From Bacteroidota bacterium (GTDB taxonomy: Bacteria; Bacteroidota; Bacteroidia; Cytophagales; Cytophagaceae), in NCBI GenBank assembly GCA_023391415.1, contig JAEWAY010000008.1, positions 1 through 64,000 on the forward strand: a stretch of DNA of 64,000 bases, written 5' to 3'. Numbering within the stretch: position 1 is the first letter of the stretch; every line of letters starts with the position of its first letter. Made by a program: the position numbers and the translations under genes. Shown one piece after another: positions 36,407 to 46,319 of the stretch. A model generated the notes under the pieces. The model was not told the DNA's origin. It searched no databases and worked only from the letters and a program-made list of their open reading frames with translations.

Positions 36407-38788
36407 ATGAAGATTATACGATTCCTAATATTAGCTCTGTTTCTTTTCGCGCTCACATCCTACGGTCAGACGACCCACTCCTACTGGTTTATCTCCAAAA
36501 ACGCGGAAACCCGGGAAGCGATACCTTATATTCACTGCGTCGTCAATGATACGCTCCATCTGTTTTCGGATATGAACGGCCTTACCAGGCTCGACTTTAT
36601 CCCGGAAAAAATCAATATCAAACACTATTTCTACGGCGAGGTACTGGTGACCAATCCGGATACCTCCAATCACTATTTCTATCTCGGCAGAAACGGCAAT
36701 AGTTTTTATACTTCCAGCAGCGACTCTTTCTCGGACTCGCTGATCAGACTGGTATTGCTCCAGAAGCGCTACATAAAAAAAGCCAGTAAATCCTATAGCT
36801 ATAAAAGCTATAACAAATTTACCGTAGGTACGGAAAAAAGTGGCTATACCAAAAGAATCTATGAACGGATGCTCGATCTATTGTCTTTTAATATAGCGGA
36901 TCAGGAAAACAAGCATCTGTTCCTGATGGAATCCATCAGCGAGCTCCAACGACTTGACCGGATCCGCCGCAAAGAACGAATTCTAGGCATACGGTCTACC
37001 GGTATCAAGATTCCCTCTACCTATGTCAACTATATCCATCCCAATCCTTTCAGCCTATATAGCAACTATGTAAATATCGCCAATACCAAATTTATTTCTC
37101 CCCTCTGCTTCGCCTCTTACCTTACCTACGCCTATCATCTGGTCGACTCGGCTACCGTCGATGGTATCCCGATATATGTTCTGGCCTTTTATCCTTTGCC
37201 AGCCAAGTCGATCGGAGCTACCCAGGGCTTTTTGTATATCGATGGCAAAAACAATATGGTAAAGTACTTTGTCACTTCACCTCTGCGGGCCGGCAACTCC
37301 CGGATTGAGGCCTGTCAGGAATATCAATACCTGGCGGGCAACTGGTTTCCGTCACAGTATAAGACCGATATCCATATATACAACCTTGGCGTAGGCAGCG
37401 CGAGTCTGCATTTATCCGCGCATAGTTATCTGTTCGAATACCAGCGGGATTATTCACTGTCTCCCTCCGATTTTTCGGAAGTCGTGCTTGAATACAACGA
37501 AGGTTCCGGAAACTTTCCTGACTCCCTTTGGCGCAAATACCGGCAAACACCTCTGAACACCAAGGATCTGTATACATTCCGATATTACGATTCTACCGGA
37601 GTGCAGCGCCGGCAGGACGAGGTATTGAAGTTTGGCGAACGGGTTTATTTTGGCCAGATTCCCATAGGCAAGGTCAATATCGCCCTGAACAAGCTACTAT
37701 CGCTCAACTATCTGGAAGGCCTGCGCCTTGGACTTGGCCTCCATACGAACGAACGATTTTCGCGGGACTGGATATTGGGAGGATATTGGGGTTATGGCCT
37801 CAAGGACCAGCGATTCAAATACGGTTTCAACGCCATATACCAGTTCAACGATCCGCTTGACGTGGCTTTCGCGGCGGGCTATAGCGACGATGTATACGAA
37901 GCGGGCGCCCAGTTTTTCCCATTCGACATAGCGCAATACTCTACCGAGCCCCTAAGAAAATACCGCCTTTCCATCATGGATTACGCCCGCCAGGCCAGTT
38001 TTACCTTTTCGTTCAGACCGTTCAAATACCTGAAGAGCAGTTCCGGTCTCACGGTGGCCCGACACGCGCCCAGTTATACATATCAATTCAACGAACATGA
38101 GGACACCCGCTTCCATTTTCTGGAATATTCATTAGGATTCCGATACGCCTTTGGAGAGGAATATATCAAAACACCTATCAATACGATAGCTCTCGGCACT
38201 CCTTATCCTGTATTCTGGTTCAACTACACTCAAGGACTTCCTTTTCAGCCATTGGGGGAGTTTGACTACTCCCGATTCGACGTTAAGCTTCAGCAAACTT
38301 TCCGATTCTTCCGCTTCGGCACTTCAGGTGTCCAATTGACCGCGGGAGCGGTTATCGGCGATGTGCCATATACCAAGTTATATAATATGAAAGGCGCTTT
38401 ACGCGATATTTCCGTAGTCATTCACAACAGTTTTGAGACGATGGCTTATAATGAATTCCTGTCCGATCGATTTTTCGCGTTGTTCTATTCCCATGATTTC
38501 GGACAGTTGTATACACCCTACAAAATATTAAAACCCAATATCGTGATGGTTCACAACATGGGATTCGGGAGCCTCAGAAACCCCGAAGCGCACAAAAACA
38601 TTCCTTTTAAAACCATGGAAAAAGGCTATTTCGAATCCGGTCTCTTTTTAAAAAACCTGCTTGTAATCAACATAAGCGGACTCAACACCGGCCTCGGGAT
38701 CGGCCTGTTCGGGCGCTATGGACCATACGAACATCAGCGTCTTTCCCAAAACCTGACGCTGAAGCTGGCGGCGAACTTTCTGCTGTGA
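36407..38788 (+). CDS. DUF5686-type outer-membrane beta-barrel protein
   Basis: The 793-residue protein has a signal peptide (MKIIRFLILALFLFALTSYGQ), an N-terminal carboxypeptidase-regulatory-like part (NAETREAIPYIHCVVNDTLH), the DUF5686 core with SYKSYNKFTVGTE and GIKIPSTYVNYIHPNPFS, and a C-terminal half of alternating strands typical of a barrel (LRLGLGLHTNERFSRDWILG onward). The family is widespread in Bacteroidota outer membranes; its role is not known to me. It forms an operon with the patatin-like lipase, which suggests a joint job at the envelope. Confidence 0.78.
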   Translation: MKIIRFLILALFLFALTSYGQTTHSYWFISKNAETREAIPYIHCVVNDTLHLFSDMNGLTRLDFIPEKINIKHYFYGEVLVTNPDTSNHYFYLGRNGNSFYTSSSDSFSDSLIRLVLLQKRYIKKASKSYSYKSYNKFTVGTEKSGYTKRIYERMLDLLSFNIADQENKHLFLMESISELQRLDRIRRKERILGIRSTGIKIPSTYVNYIHPNPFSLYSNYVNIANTKFISPLCFASYLTYAYHLVDSATVDGIPIYVLAFYPLPAKSIGATQGFLYIDGKNNMVKYFVTSPLRAGNSRIEACQEYQYLAGNWFPSQYKTDIHIYNLGVGSASLHLSAHSYLFEYQRDYSLSPSDFSEVVLEYNEGSGNFPDSLWRKYRQTPLNTKDLYTFRYYDSTGVQRRQDEVLKFGERVYFGQIPIGKVNIALNKLLSLNYLEGLRLGLGLHTNERFSRDWILGGYWGYGLKDQRFKYGFNAIYQFNDPLDVAFAAGYSDDVYEAGAQFFPFDIAQYSTEPLRKYRLSIMDYARQASFTFSFRPFKYLKSSSGLTVARHAPSYTYQFNEHEDTRFHFLEYSLGFRYAFGEEYIKTPINTIALGTPYPVFWFNYTQGLPFQPLGEFDYSRFDVKLQQTFRFFRFGTSGVQLTAGAVIGDVPYTKLYNMKGALRDISVVIHNSFETMAYNEFLSDRFFALFYSHDFGQLYTPYKILKPNIVMVHNMGFGSLRNPEAHKNIPFKTMEKGYFESGLFLKNLLVINISGLNTGLGIGLFGRYGPYEHQRLSQNLTLKLAANFLL

Positions 38789-38824
38789 TTTGCTCCCGAA
38801 AGATCCTATCCGGTCCGACGCCTC

Positions 38825-41800
38825 TCAGAAAAACGCGGAAGCCTGCACCCTTCCCGTATGTATGGTAGCGCTCCCTTCCGATTTTCTTCCTTCATATATA
38901 AAAGACAATTGAAGTCCGCTCACCAGCTTTTCCTGCCAGTTGATCGTCCAGGTAAAATTATTGCCCGGCCTCAAAGCCTCCAGCATCTCATAGCCAAGCG
39001 CGCTTCCTACCGGCACATCTTTCAGATCAGCCGCGATACGGATATATCGGGCTTCGCCGGAAATCGTCCGCTGAGATACTTTACTAAAACGCGTATCCAG
39101 ACCCGCTTCGTAAAACAGTACCCGCTCACGGTCTATACTCGCGACATTGACTTTGTCCGTATAGCTAAGCTTTCCTGTAATCCGGATATCGGTAGTTGGC
39201 TGATAGGCGAATTCCGGACGTAACGAATACGCTTCAATAAGATAGTTTTTCTGGGTGAGAAAATCCGAAGCGCTGCTTTTCAGCGACCGTCCCAGCGCCA
39301 GTTTCAGGTGATAAAACCGCTTTACATTGAAACGGGTATTATAGGTCAGGTCCTTTCTGCCAACCGTTTCAAAACCCTGCGTCAGCAAACTCTTGCTTTC
39401 ACTGACCGCGTACAGTAAATCCATGCCGTATATCGGATTGGTCCGGTTGAAAAACAGGTTTCCCCTGATACCGTTCTGGTTGGACAGTATAGTGGCTTCC
39501 TCCGAAGATTGTGACGGAAAGAAGCGGCCGGCAATGTCGGGCGTCAACACCTTATTGTTGACCGACCAGGAAGAAGTACTGGAAAATCGGGAAAATACGT
39601 TTTTCGCCATATTTTCATGCCCGCGCCAGTGACGCGGAGCGTAAAGATCAAGGCGGTAGTTGATTGAACCCGTATAGGCGTTCACATATTCGTCGGTCGG
39701 CATGAATACGCGTATATACTCTTTCTGGTTATAGGCGAGGCCGGGTACTTTCTCAATAAACTCATTCAAGTCTTGCGAACCATCCGCGTTAAAATCTTCC
39801 CAAACATGAGTTCCTGTGCCCTGGGGCACCTCCTGATAGAAAAACTCCCTCTTAAGCTCACGCCCCGTCCCTGTAGTAAGAGTTAGTTCCGACCGAACAT
39901 GCCTTTGCAAAAAATCGGAATTCCAGTCCATACGCGTTATAAAAGTCTCCTCATCCTTCAACGCGTATGGCAAATGTTCATAATAGTCAAGGTATCGGTA
40001 AGCCACCTGCGCCCGGATAGCGTGGCGTTGCCGGACCAACGTGTTAAAAGTTCCCGTCAGAGTTCGCGACCTGTTTGTCTTGACAATAGCTCCCTGCAAC
40101 GTATCGCTGTTTTCCCGTATCGCGTAGTCAACCGCGTAAGCCACTACGCTTGTATCATTGGACTTGACATAAAACTTCAGTTCGTCATAGTACATAGCGG
40201 ACGAAAGAAGCAAGCCTTCCGGAGTAGCGACACGGTTTTTGTCCGAGGAGTAAATAACACCGGGAGAAAAAAGCTTCCCATTCCAAGCGGCGTGCAAGTT
40301 TACCCTTGTCCAGTCTGAACGGAACAAAGCCTGATTGTTGTACATCATCCATCCTGTTCCGTTTAAATAGAGTTTTCCAAAAGTCCTGCTCAGCGATAGA
40401 GATTGTTGCAAACCATCCACTTCCCCTCCCTTAATCCTTCTGCTAAGATCATATCGCAACAGATTATCCTTATCTTTCACGAATCCAAACGACGCGTTGA
40501 CAACGCGGTTGAAACGTTCTGTATTCAAATCCGCGCTCCAGTCTCTCTCATAGTTTACATCCCTAAAACGATCTATCTGACGAAAGTTTCGCTCCGTAAA
40601 TTCAAAATCAATGGAGTTCGTCAGTTTCCACGCTCCCAGAAAACCAATCGTTTTCCCCTTATTCACCATCCCTATTTTTACAGCCTTTCCACCATTGTCT
40701 CCATTATCCATGGACGAGTACAGATTCTGATCATTCTCCGAAAAAGCGACTTCTCCATAAAAGCTGGTAGCCTCGTCCGGATCAAAGGCGCCACCGATCG
40801 TCACCATCTGATTCTTTTTGGGAGTAGCGACAAGGCGCACCGGAAGATACGAGCCTTTCCCTGGTCCTTCATACATATACACCCGCCCGTTGGAAGTACT
40901 GTTTTTCAGGATATAATCCCCATTGCCCAGTCCGACATCGGTAAAAACCACCTCATAAAAAGCGGCGCCGGGATCGGAAGAAGCGATATAAATCCACGTG
41001 CCGAGCGAATCTATCCGCTTGTACATGACTCTGCCTTCCTGAAAGCCTACCGAATCCGCGCCCGAGATCACCGCCTGACTCAAATCGTCTCCAATCATCG
41101 CGAGCTGAGACCGCTCTTCCCCCGACAGGTTATACTGCAAGGGATTATTCGGATTATCCTTTTGCAAATAATAATTGATATAACCGCTCAGTTTTTTCCA
41201 ACTCTGATAATGACCGGCCATAATATTCGAACGCCCGTAGTTCTTATCGGAATATTCAAAATCGACCCGGATAATGGAATATCGCGTAATGACGACATTG
41301 GCGGTAAACGTTATTTCCGCCTGGTTGTAGTCGATCACATAGTCATAGTCAAAGCCTCTTGTAAGCAGTTTCCCGTCCAGGTATATTTTTTCCGAATTGG
41401 CCAGTACGATAATAAAACGTTCATTATTGGGACCGGTAAGCCGGTAAGGCCCCTGTATCCCTTCCATCGCTTTCAACTGTATCGACGCGAACTTGCCTTT
41501 GGATACCGCGGCGCCCACCATGGTAAAGGAACTGGTAACACTATCCTTGATATAATTTCCCTCAAAAAGCCCGCCCTGTACATTTCGATAGTATTTCAAA
41601 AAATACCCTTGATGGTTTTTCATTACCAGGTCTCCCGCCGTCAAACGACTTCTGGGTGTATGCAATTGTATAAAGACCTTGTCAAACTCCTGTAATTGCT
41701 GTGTATTGCCTTCCGGTTGAAAAGGAATGTTCTGATCGGAAATAGACGCCGTAATTCCCACCTGGTCGGTAATTTTTCCATCCATCTGCAGATTGAGCGC

Positions 41801-42268
41801 CGAGTTGACAAACACATTCTGATTATTCCCAAAGGATATTCCACGGGTCACACTTCCGGATTTATTGATTCCGGGCGTATTAAGCAACTGGTCTTTTTCT
41901 CCGATCGGATATCCATAGCTCCCATAACGCGTTTCCTCGCGATAGTATTGATTGGTGTCATATAGGATGGGGTCCCTGTTGAAAAATCTTTTGGACAGGT
42001 CGTAAGGCAATACATGATAGCAAACCAGCACGGAGTCGTCGCTGGTTTTGTTAAACATCGCCTTGCCGATATTGATATCGTAGACAATCTTCAGAGATGA
42101 ATCCGGAAGTTCCCTCAATTCAATACTTTCCGGAAGCAGCGACAAACTATCTATCTGAAAAGGCTCTTCCGATACCCGCGTCCACTGACATTGCTTCGTA
42201 TCCCGCTGCGCGTAAACCAACAGAGAAAAAAGTACCAAAAACGCCGTTGCGAATAGTCTAAGGAGCAT
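38825..42268 (-). CDS. Large outer-membrane beta-barrel protein of unknown function
   Basis: The product has 1147 residues with a signal peptide (MLLRLFATAFLVLFSLLVYAQ). The body is rich in short alternating strands with aromatic ends, and the protein ends in ASAFF, where a terminal Phe is the usual signal for barrel insertion. Near residue 130 comes GINKSGSVTRGISFGNNQNV, then ITASISDQNIPFQPEGN and TAGDLVMKNHQGYF, a pattern shared with other large Bacteroidota envelope proteins. The size and look invite comparison with SprA, but SprA is about twice as long and I see no firm match. Its start codon follows the stop codon of the NtrY-like kinase without a gap, so the two are made together. Confidence 0.72.
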   Translation of the reverse strand: MLLRLFATAFLVLFSLLVYAQRDTKQCQWTRVSEEPFQIDSLSLLPESIELRELPDSSLKIVYDINIGKAMFNKTSDDSVLVCYHVLPYDLSKRFFNRDPILYDTNQYYREETRYGSYGYPIGEKDQLLNTPGINKSGSVTRGISFGNNQNVFVNSALNLQMDGKITDQVGITASISDQNIPFQPEGNTQQLQEFDKVFIQLHTPRSRLTAGDLVMKNHQGYFLKYYRNVQGGLFEGNYIKDSVTSSFTMVGAAVSKGKFASIQLKAMEGIQGPYRLTGPNNERFIIVLANSEKIYLDGKLLTRGFDYDYVIDYNQAEITFTANVVITRYSIIRVDFEYSDKNYGRSNIMAGHYQSWKKLSGYINYYLQKDNPNNPLQYNLSGEERSQLAMIGDDLSQAVISGADSVGFQEGRVMYKRIDSLGTWIYIASSDPGAAFYEVVFTDVGLGNGDYILKNSTSNGRVYMYEGPGKGSYLPVRLVATPKKNQMVTIGGAFDPDEATSFYGEVAFSENDQNLYSSMDNGDNGGKAVKIGMVNKGKTIGFLGAWKLTNSIDFEFTERNFRQIDRFRDVNYERDWSADLNTERFNRVVNASFGFVKDKDNLLRYDLSRRIKGGEVDGLQQSLSLSRTFGKLYLNGTGWMMYNNQALFRSDWTRVNLHAAWNGKLFSPGVIYSSDKNRVATPEGLLLSSAMYYDELKFYVKSNDTSVVAYAVDYAIRENSDTLQGAIVKTNRSRTLTGTFNTLVRQRHAIRAQVAYRYLDYYEHLPYALKDEETFITRMDWNSDFLQRHVRSELTLTTGTGRELKREFFYQEVPQGTGTHVWEDFNADGSQDLNEFIEKVPGLAYNQKEYIRVFMPTDEYVNAYTGSINYRLDLYAPRHWRGHENMAKNVFSRFSSTSSWSVNNKVLTPDIAGRFFPSQSSEEATILSNQNGIRGNLFFNRTNPIYGMDLLYAVSESKSLLTQGFETVGRKDLTYNTRFNVKRFYHLKLALGRSLKSSASDFLTQKNYLIEAYSLRPEFAYQPTTDIRITGKLSYTDKVNVASIDRERVLFYEAGLDTRFSKVSQRTISGEARYIRIAADLKDVPVGSALGYEMLEALRPGNNFTWTINWQEKLVSGLQLSFIYEGRKSEGSATIHTGRVQASAFF

Positions 42269-45200
42269 TTACTCAATTAAGGGAAGCTCAATAAAGAACG
42301 TGGTGCCATGCTCCTGAATTGTTTCAAACCAGATATTCCCTCCCGCGTGTTCGACTCCCCTCCGGGCTATAGCCAGTCCCAACCCGGAACCACTGTATTT
42401 GGTACTAAAATTGGGAATAAAAACCTTATCCCTGATCTCTTCGGGAATTCCTTGTCCATTGTCTTTTAATGAAAAGCGCGCCATGCTTTCCTCTATCCCC
42501 AGTCGCATGGTCAGTTCAGGCGTACGATCGGCGGGCACCGACTGCACCGCGTTGAGGACGAGATTGGACAAAATATTGCCTATCAGCTTCCTATCCCCAA
42601 TCACCATTACGTCATGTTCGGGAATAGCTACGTCAATAATAATCGAAGCGTCAGATCTATGCAGATTGGCGATCCGCGTCACCACTTCGCCAAATTCAAA
42701 ACGCTCATTTCTAGGAATCGGCATCTTGGCGAATACTGAAAAGGAAGTAGCGATCTCATTGAGCGTATCCACTTGCTCCAGCAACATTTGAAGCGAACGC
42801 TCCGACATCTCCATAATATTGTCCTTCTTATCCTTGATCGCTCTTTGCAAATGCTGGATAGATAGCTTCATAGGTGTCAGGGGGTTCTTGATCTCATGGG
42901 CCACCTGCTGCGCCATCTCCCGCCAGGCGGACTCCTTCTCGCTTCTGGACAAGGCCTCCTTACTTTCATCGAGCTTCAGAAGCATTTTGTTATATTCCCC
43001 GATCAGCAAGCCTATTTCATCCTTCGATTTCCACTCGAGCGGCTCGTTTTTCTCCGCGAGCGTCGTACGCTTCAGTTTATCCGTAATAAGGTCCAACGGC
43101 ACCGTAAGCCAGCGGCTCACCAGATACGAAACAAACAGAAAGATCAGGAATATACTGATGAATATGTTCAGAATTGTGGTCAATACTTCGATCAGTTGCT
43201 GGCTGACCTCCTGGCGCGATTCAAAAAAAGGAATACTCAGAACACCGATAAGATTGTCCGATTCATAAGACTTGATCGCGATATATACGGAGTTATAGCG
43301 GAAAGTCCCTACCCGCTCCCCCAACATGAATATATTGTTCTTTTTATCCTTAATCGTCGAAAAGGCCACCGGATTGATAAGTCCGGACAAAAGGCCCGCC
43401 TCGTAGATCAATGGCTGGTTAGAAAACAGCAACTGCCCCCTGTTGTTGTACAGATTGATATCAATGTCGATAAAACGGCTCTTTTCAAGCAAGATATCCT
43501 CCAGGCGCCTCGCCGATGGATTTTTCCACTCGCTTTCCAGATACATATTGATCGAGTTGCTCACCGCTTCCGCTTTTTTTATAAAAGTCTTATTCAGGTT
43601 ATCCTTATAGCTCGATGAAATAATACTCAAAGTCGTGATGCTCACAACCGAAAGTGGCAGAAAAAACGCCAGATTGAGATAAATCTGAATTTTGGTGGAG
43701 AAATTAGCGTCGATTTTCCGGAATCGGATATTGAACGACCAGGCGATGACAAACAAAAGAATAAAAAAAAGAAGGACCGTGTAGAGAAACGAAAAATTGG
43801 AAAAGAACCGATACAGGGGTTTATCTTCCGACGATACGATGATGATACGGTCATCGGCGCTTTTTATTCCCAGATGATGATAACCGTTGACATGGATTCC
43901 GTTTTCATAAAGCCTCTCCTGCTCGAAGTAGCGCGACTTAAAATCCATTTCGTAATTGTACTGGCCATAGCTATACAGGATGTCCTCATCTCCGAAAATG
44001 GCGTAGCTGTAATTCTTGTTTTCCCAGAGCTGGGACACGCGCCGATCTACCAGCAACTCGGGATATACACTATGCGGAACAATCCTTTTTTGTTTCAGAT
44101 CGATAAGGATATACCCGATAGTCACGCCATTCTTCTGTAAGTTATTAAAAGAAAGGTAACGTTTGAATCCTTTTTTGCCCGGATCGTACATAAGAAAAAT
44201 ACCCGAATATTCCGTCCCGAACTGCTCCCTGCCATACCGCTCCACAATATCCGGCCAATAAACGAATTCATGATCATACGCGTAAGGTCTTCCCAGCGCG
44301 TCGAATACATGAATTTTCACATCGTACTTGTCAAAATAGTCTCCCAGATAAACACGCTTGATTTTTTGCTCGATAGGTTCCTTATTACTAAAAGGGTTTA
44401 ATATCCGGCTGTGAATAAACGGATCATTGACGACCAGCTTATTGATCTCATTCAGCAAGTACTCGGCCAGCACGTCGTTTTTAACCAGAAGCTGAGACGC
44501 GAATTTTTGCTTATTCTGGCTATCTTTTCGCTGATAGTCAAAAAAAGTCGCGTAAGAAGCGATCAGGGCGCAAGCCATACCCGCGAACAAAAGATAAAAA
44601 TAAGAGCCGTACCGGGGTTGAAAAGATATCTTGGGGAACCTGAAGTAAAGCACGGAAATAAAAAAGACTACGCCAGTCAGGAGCACCCCATAAAAACTAT
44701 TGTGATTGACATAAATCAAGGCGGCCGGAATAAGCGCCGCCAGAATGAATATAAACCAGGAAGGCCTTTTCTTATCCTTATTGATAAACAAAAATAGTTT
44801 GGCGAAAATGTAACTGAATATCACAAAGAGTGAAAAAAGTATTCCGAAAATAAGCAGACTTACGACTCTGAAGACCGGAAAATCAATACTCATGGTGATA
44901 TCCATCTCCCACTGCCCATGGGTAAAGAGCATCAGCAAGAGATAAAAGACGTAATAAAAACCCGTGAGACCTAAAATCAACAACGCGCAACTGACCACCC
45001 AGCTACGCCGGAGTCCTCTGTAAGCTATTATCTGACGGACAAAATCGGTCAGATAGTAGTATCGGGAAAACGCGATGCTCCAGATCAGAAGAAATACCAG
45101 GTTCAAGAGCAAGTCGCCCAAGGAGGGATTAAATATGGAACTGGCGAAAAACTTGGAGTTAAAAAGCGCTATATCCTGAATATTAAAAGGAAAATCGGTC

Positions 45201-46006
45201 CATAGCATCAGTCCGCGTATCATGGCCAGGGTGAAAAACAGGAACAACAGCCCTTTGCCCGCTCCATAGCGCCATACATATCGATTAGTGAGCCTAACAA
45301 TGTAAATGACCAGAAGTATAATTCCCAGAGAGGCGCAAAGGAGAATCAGTGACAAAAAGGGACTATCGCTCCAACGCGTCTCCGGTGGAAAAACAACACT
45401 GAACAGATAATCGCCTTCCGAGGTATATATGCTTCCCCCCATTGAAGGAAAATTACTGACGCCAACCTGAGCGTCGGAAAATATCGCGGGATTAAGGTGA
45501 GACTGAAGATATTCATTTTCAATGCCATACTGTCTGCTCAAAGGTATAAAAAAGACTACCTCAAAGAGATCTCCCCGTTTGAGTATCATATCCTTGTGAA
45601 CTACATAGGTACCGGAGCGCAGAGATACAAAACGAACCTGCTTTGTACCGGACAATACTTCAGGTCTGGGGATAAAGTCATTGTCGGACCAGAAGTAAAG
45701 ACGGTTGTTTCTGTATATAAAATAAGGGAAAGGGGATGTTTTCAAGAGGCGCGCGAAGGTAGGCCTGTCGCATTTCTCAATCTCCGACTTTATAGCGTCA
45801 GAATGTTTCCGCGCCTTGTCAAGCTCCTGACCAAGCCGGTAACTTACAGAAGCTATATAAGCCTCATCATGCTCACTTCCCCTTTGCATGACAAACGCGT
45901 ACCAGCTAATAAGGGAAGTCGCCAATAGGCTTATCGCGAGGAATAATAAAAGATGTTTCTTAAGCGCGAACTTCAAAATGTATCGTAAATATAGGTCTAC
46001 CGGCAA
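42269..46006 (-). CDS. Large NtrY-like sensor histidine kinase
   Basis: The 1245-residue membrane kinase opens with a transmembrane segment (LLLFLAISLLATSLISWY), a periplasmic region, several further membrane segments (about 215-480), a second extracytoplasmic region, a last segment before a HAMP domain (LVSRWLTVPLDLITDKLKR), a HisKA domain with His about 1037 (VAHEIKNPLTPMKLS) and an HATPase domain (DNGQGIPEEI, GSGLGLAIARRGVEHAGG). NtrY-type kinases share the phrase AHEIKNPLTP. No response regulator is next to it. Only TTG at 46004-46006 can start the frame before the first membrane segment. It may be the tail of the cytochrome oxidase transcript, 45 bases downstream of the last small gene. 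Confidence 0.85.
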   Translation of the reverse strand: MPVDLYLRYILKFALKKHLLLFLAISLLATSLISWYAFVMQRGSEHDEAYIASVSYRLGQELDKARKHSDAIKSEIEKCDRPTFARLLKTSPFPYFIYRNNRLYFWSDNDFIPRPEVLSGTKQVRFVSLRSGTYVVHKDMILKRGDLFEVVFFIPLSRQYGIENEYLQSHLNPAIFSDAQVGVSNFPSMGGSIYTSEGDYLFSVVFPPETRWSDSPFLSLILLCASLGIILLVIYIVRLTNRYVWRYGAGKGLLFLFFTLAMIRGLMLWTDFPFNIQDIALFNSKFFASSIFNPSLGDLLLNLVFLLIWSIAFSRYYYLTDFVRQIIAYRGLRRSWVVSCALLILGLTGFYYVFYLLLMLFTHGQWEMDITMSIDFPVFRVVSLLIFGILFSLFVIFSYIFAKLFLFINKDKKRPSWFIFILAALIPAALIYVNHNSFYGVLLTGVVFFISVLYFRFPKISFQPRYGSYFYLLFAGMACALIASYATFFDYQRKDSQNKQKFASQLLVKNDVLAEYLLNEINKLVVNDPFIHSRILNPFSNKEPIEQKIKRVYLGDYFDKYDVKIHVFDALGRPYAYDHEFVYWPDIVERYGREQFGTEYSGIFLMYDPGKKGFKRYLSFNNLQKNGVTIGYILIDLKQKRIVPHSVYPELLVDRRVSQLWENKNYSYAIFGDEDILYSYGQYNYEMDFKSRYFEQERLYENGIHVNGYHHLGIKSADDRIIIVSSEDKPLYRFFSNFSFLYTVLLFFILLFVIAWSFNIRFRKIDANFSTKIQIYLNLAFFLPLSVVSITTLSIISSSYKDNLNKTFIKKAEAVSNSINMYLESEWKNPSARRLEDILLEKSRFIDIDINLYNNRGQLLFSNQPLIYEAGLLSGLINPVAFSTIKDKKNNIFMLGERVGTFRYNSVYIAIKSYESDNLIGVLSIPFFESRQEVSQQLIEVLTTILNIFISIFLIFLFVSYLVSRWLTVPLDLITDKLKRTTLAEKNEPLEWKSKDEIGLLIGEYNKMLLKLDESKEALSRSEKESAWREMAQQVAHEIKNPLTPMKLSIQHLQRAIKDKKDNIMEMSERSLQMLLEQVDTLNEIATSFSVFAKMPIPRNERFEFGEVVTRIANLHRSDASIIIDVAIPEHDVMVIGDRKLIGNILSNLVLNAVQSVPADRTPELTMRLGIEESMARFSLKDNGQGIPEEIRDKVFIPNFSTKYSGSGLGLAIARRGVEHAGGNIWFETIQEHGTTFFIELPLIE

Positions 46007-46051
46007 GCCGTTAAACCATTAAGCCAATAACCTATACATCGACAACAAGAT

Positions 46052-46309
46052 TTAAGCCAAATTCCGGGACCCGCCTTTATTGACCGTTTTGGTGGAACGA
46101 TACCACAAAACTCCGATCACTGTTAAAAGGATGTAGGGAATAGCCATCAGATACAAGATCCCCGTATTCAACCCCGCCCCGATTCCGCCTCCTGTCTCAT
46201 TGAGATTGCTTTCTACGGTAGCCCGGCACATGGCGCATTGCGCCAAAACGTCTCCGTCCACCAGACATAAAAGGATCAGCGTCCCCAGTATTAAGATTCT
46301 TTTACTCAT
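46052..46309 (-). CDS. Small CxxC membrane protein of the oxidase cluster
   Basis: The ATG at 46309 gives 85 residues (an upstream TTG is less likely). A signal or membrane segment (ILILGTLILLCLVDGDVLAQ) is followed directly by CAMCRATVESN and then a second membrane segment (LNTGILYLMAIPYILLTVIG). The QCAMC start of the mature part suggests a metal- or thiol-handling protein facing the periplasm. The gene lies 10 bases after ctaM, so a role in oxidase assembly is inferred from position; no function is known to me. Confidence 0.75.
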   Translation of the reverse strand: MSKRILILGTLILLCLVDGDVLAQCAMCRATVESNLNETGGGIGAGLNTGILYLMAIPYILLTVIGVLWYRSTKTVNKGGSRNLA

Positions 46310-46319
46310 AACCAATAAG

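Noticed and set aside
40403..41695. 430-codon open frame antisense to the large barrel gene
   Set aside because: Long, but its composition (Ile, Arg and His excess) is that of a shadow frame, and the opposite strand has a signal peptide, barrel pattern and tight operon link.
38825..42268. The 1147-residue barrel protein as the T9SS translocon SprA
   Set aside because: SprA proteins are about 2400 residues; I could match neither length nor characteristic segments.
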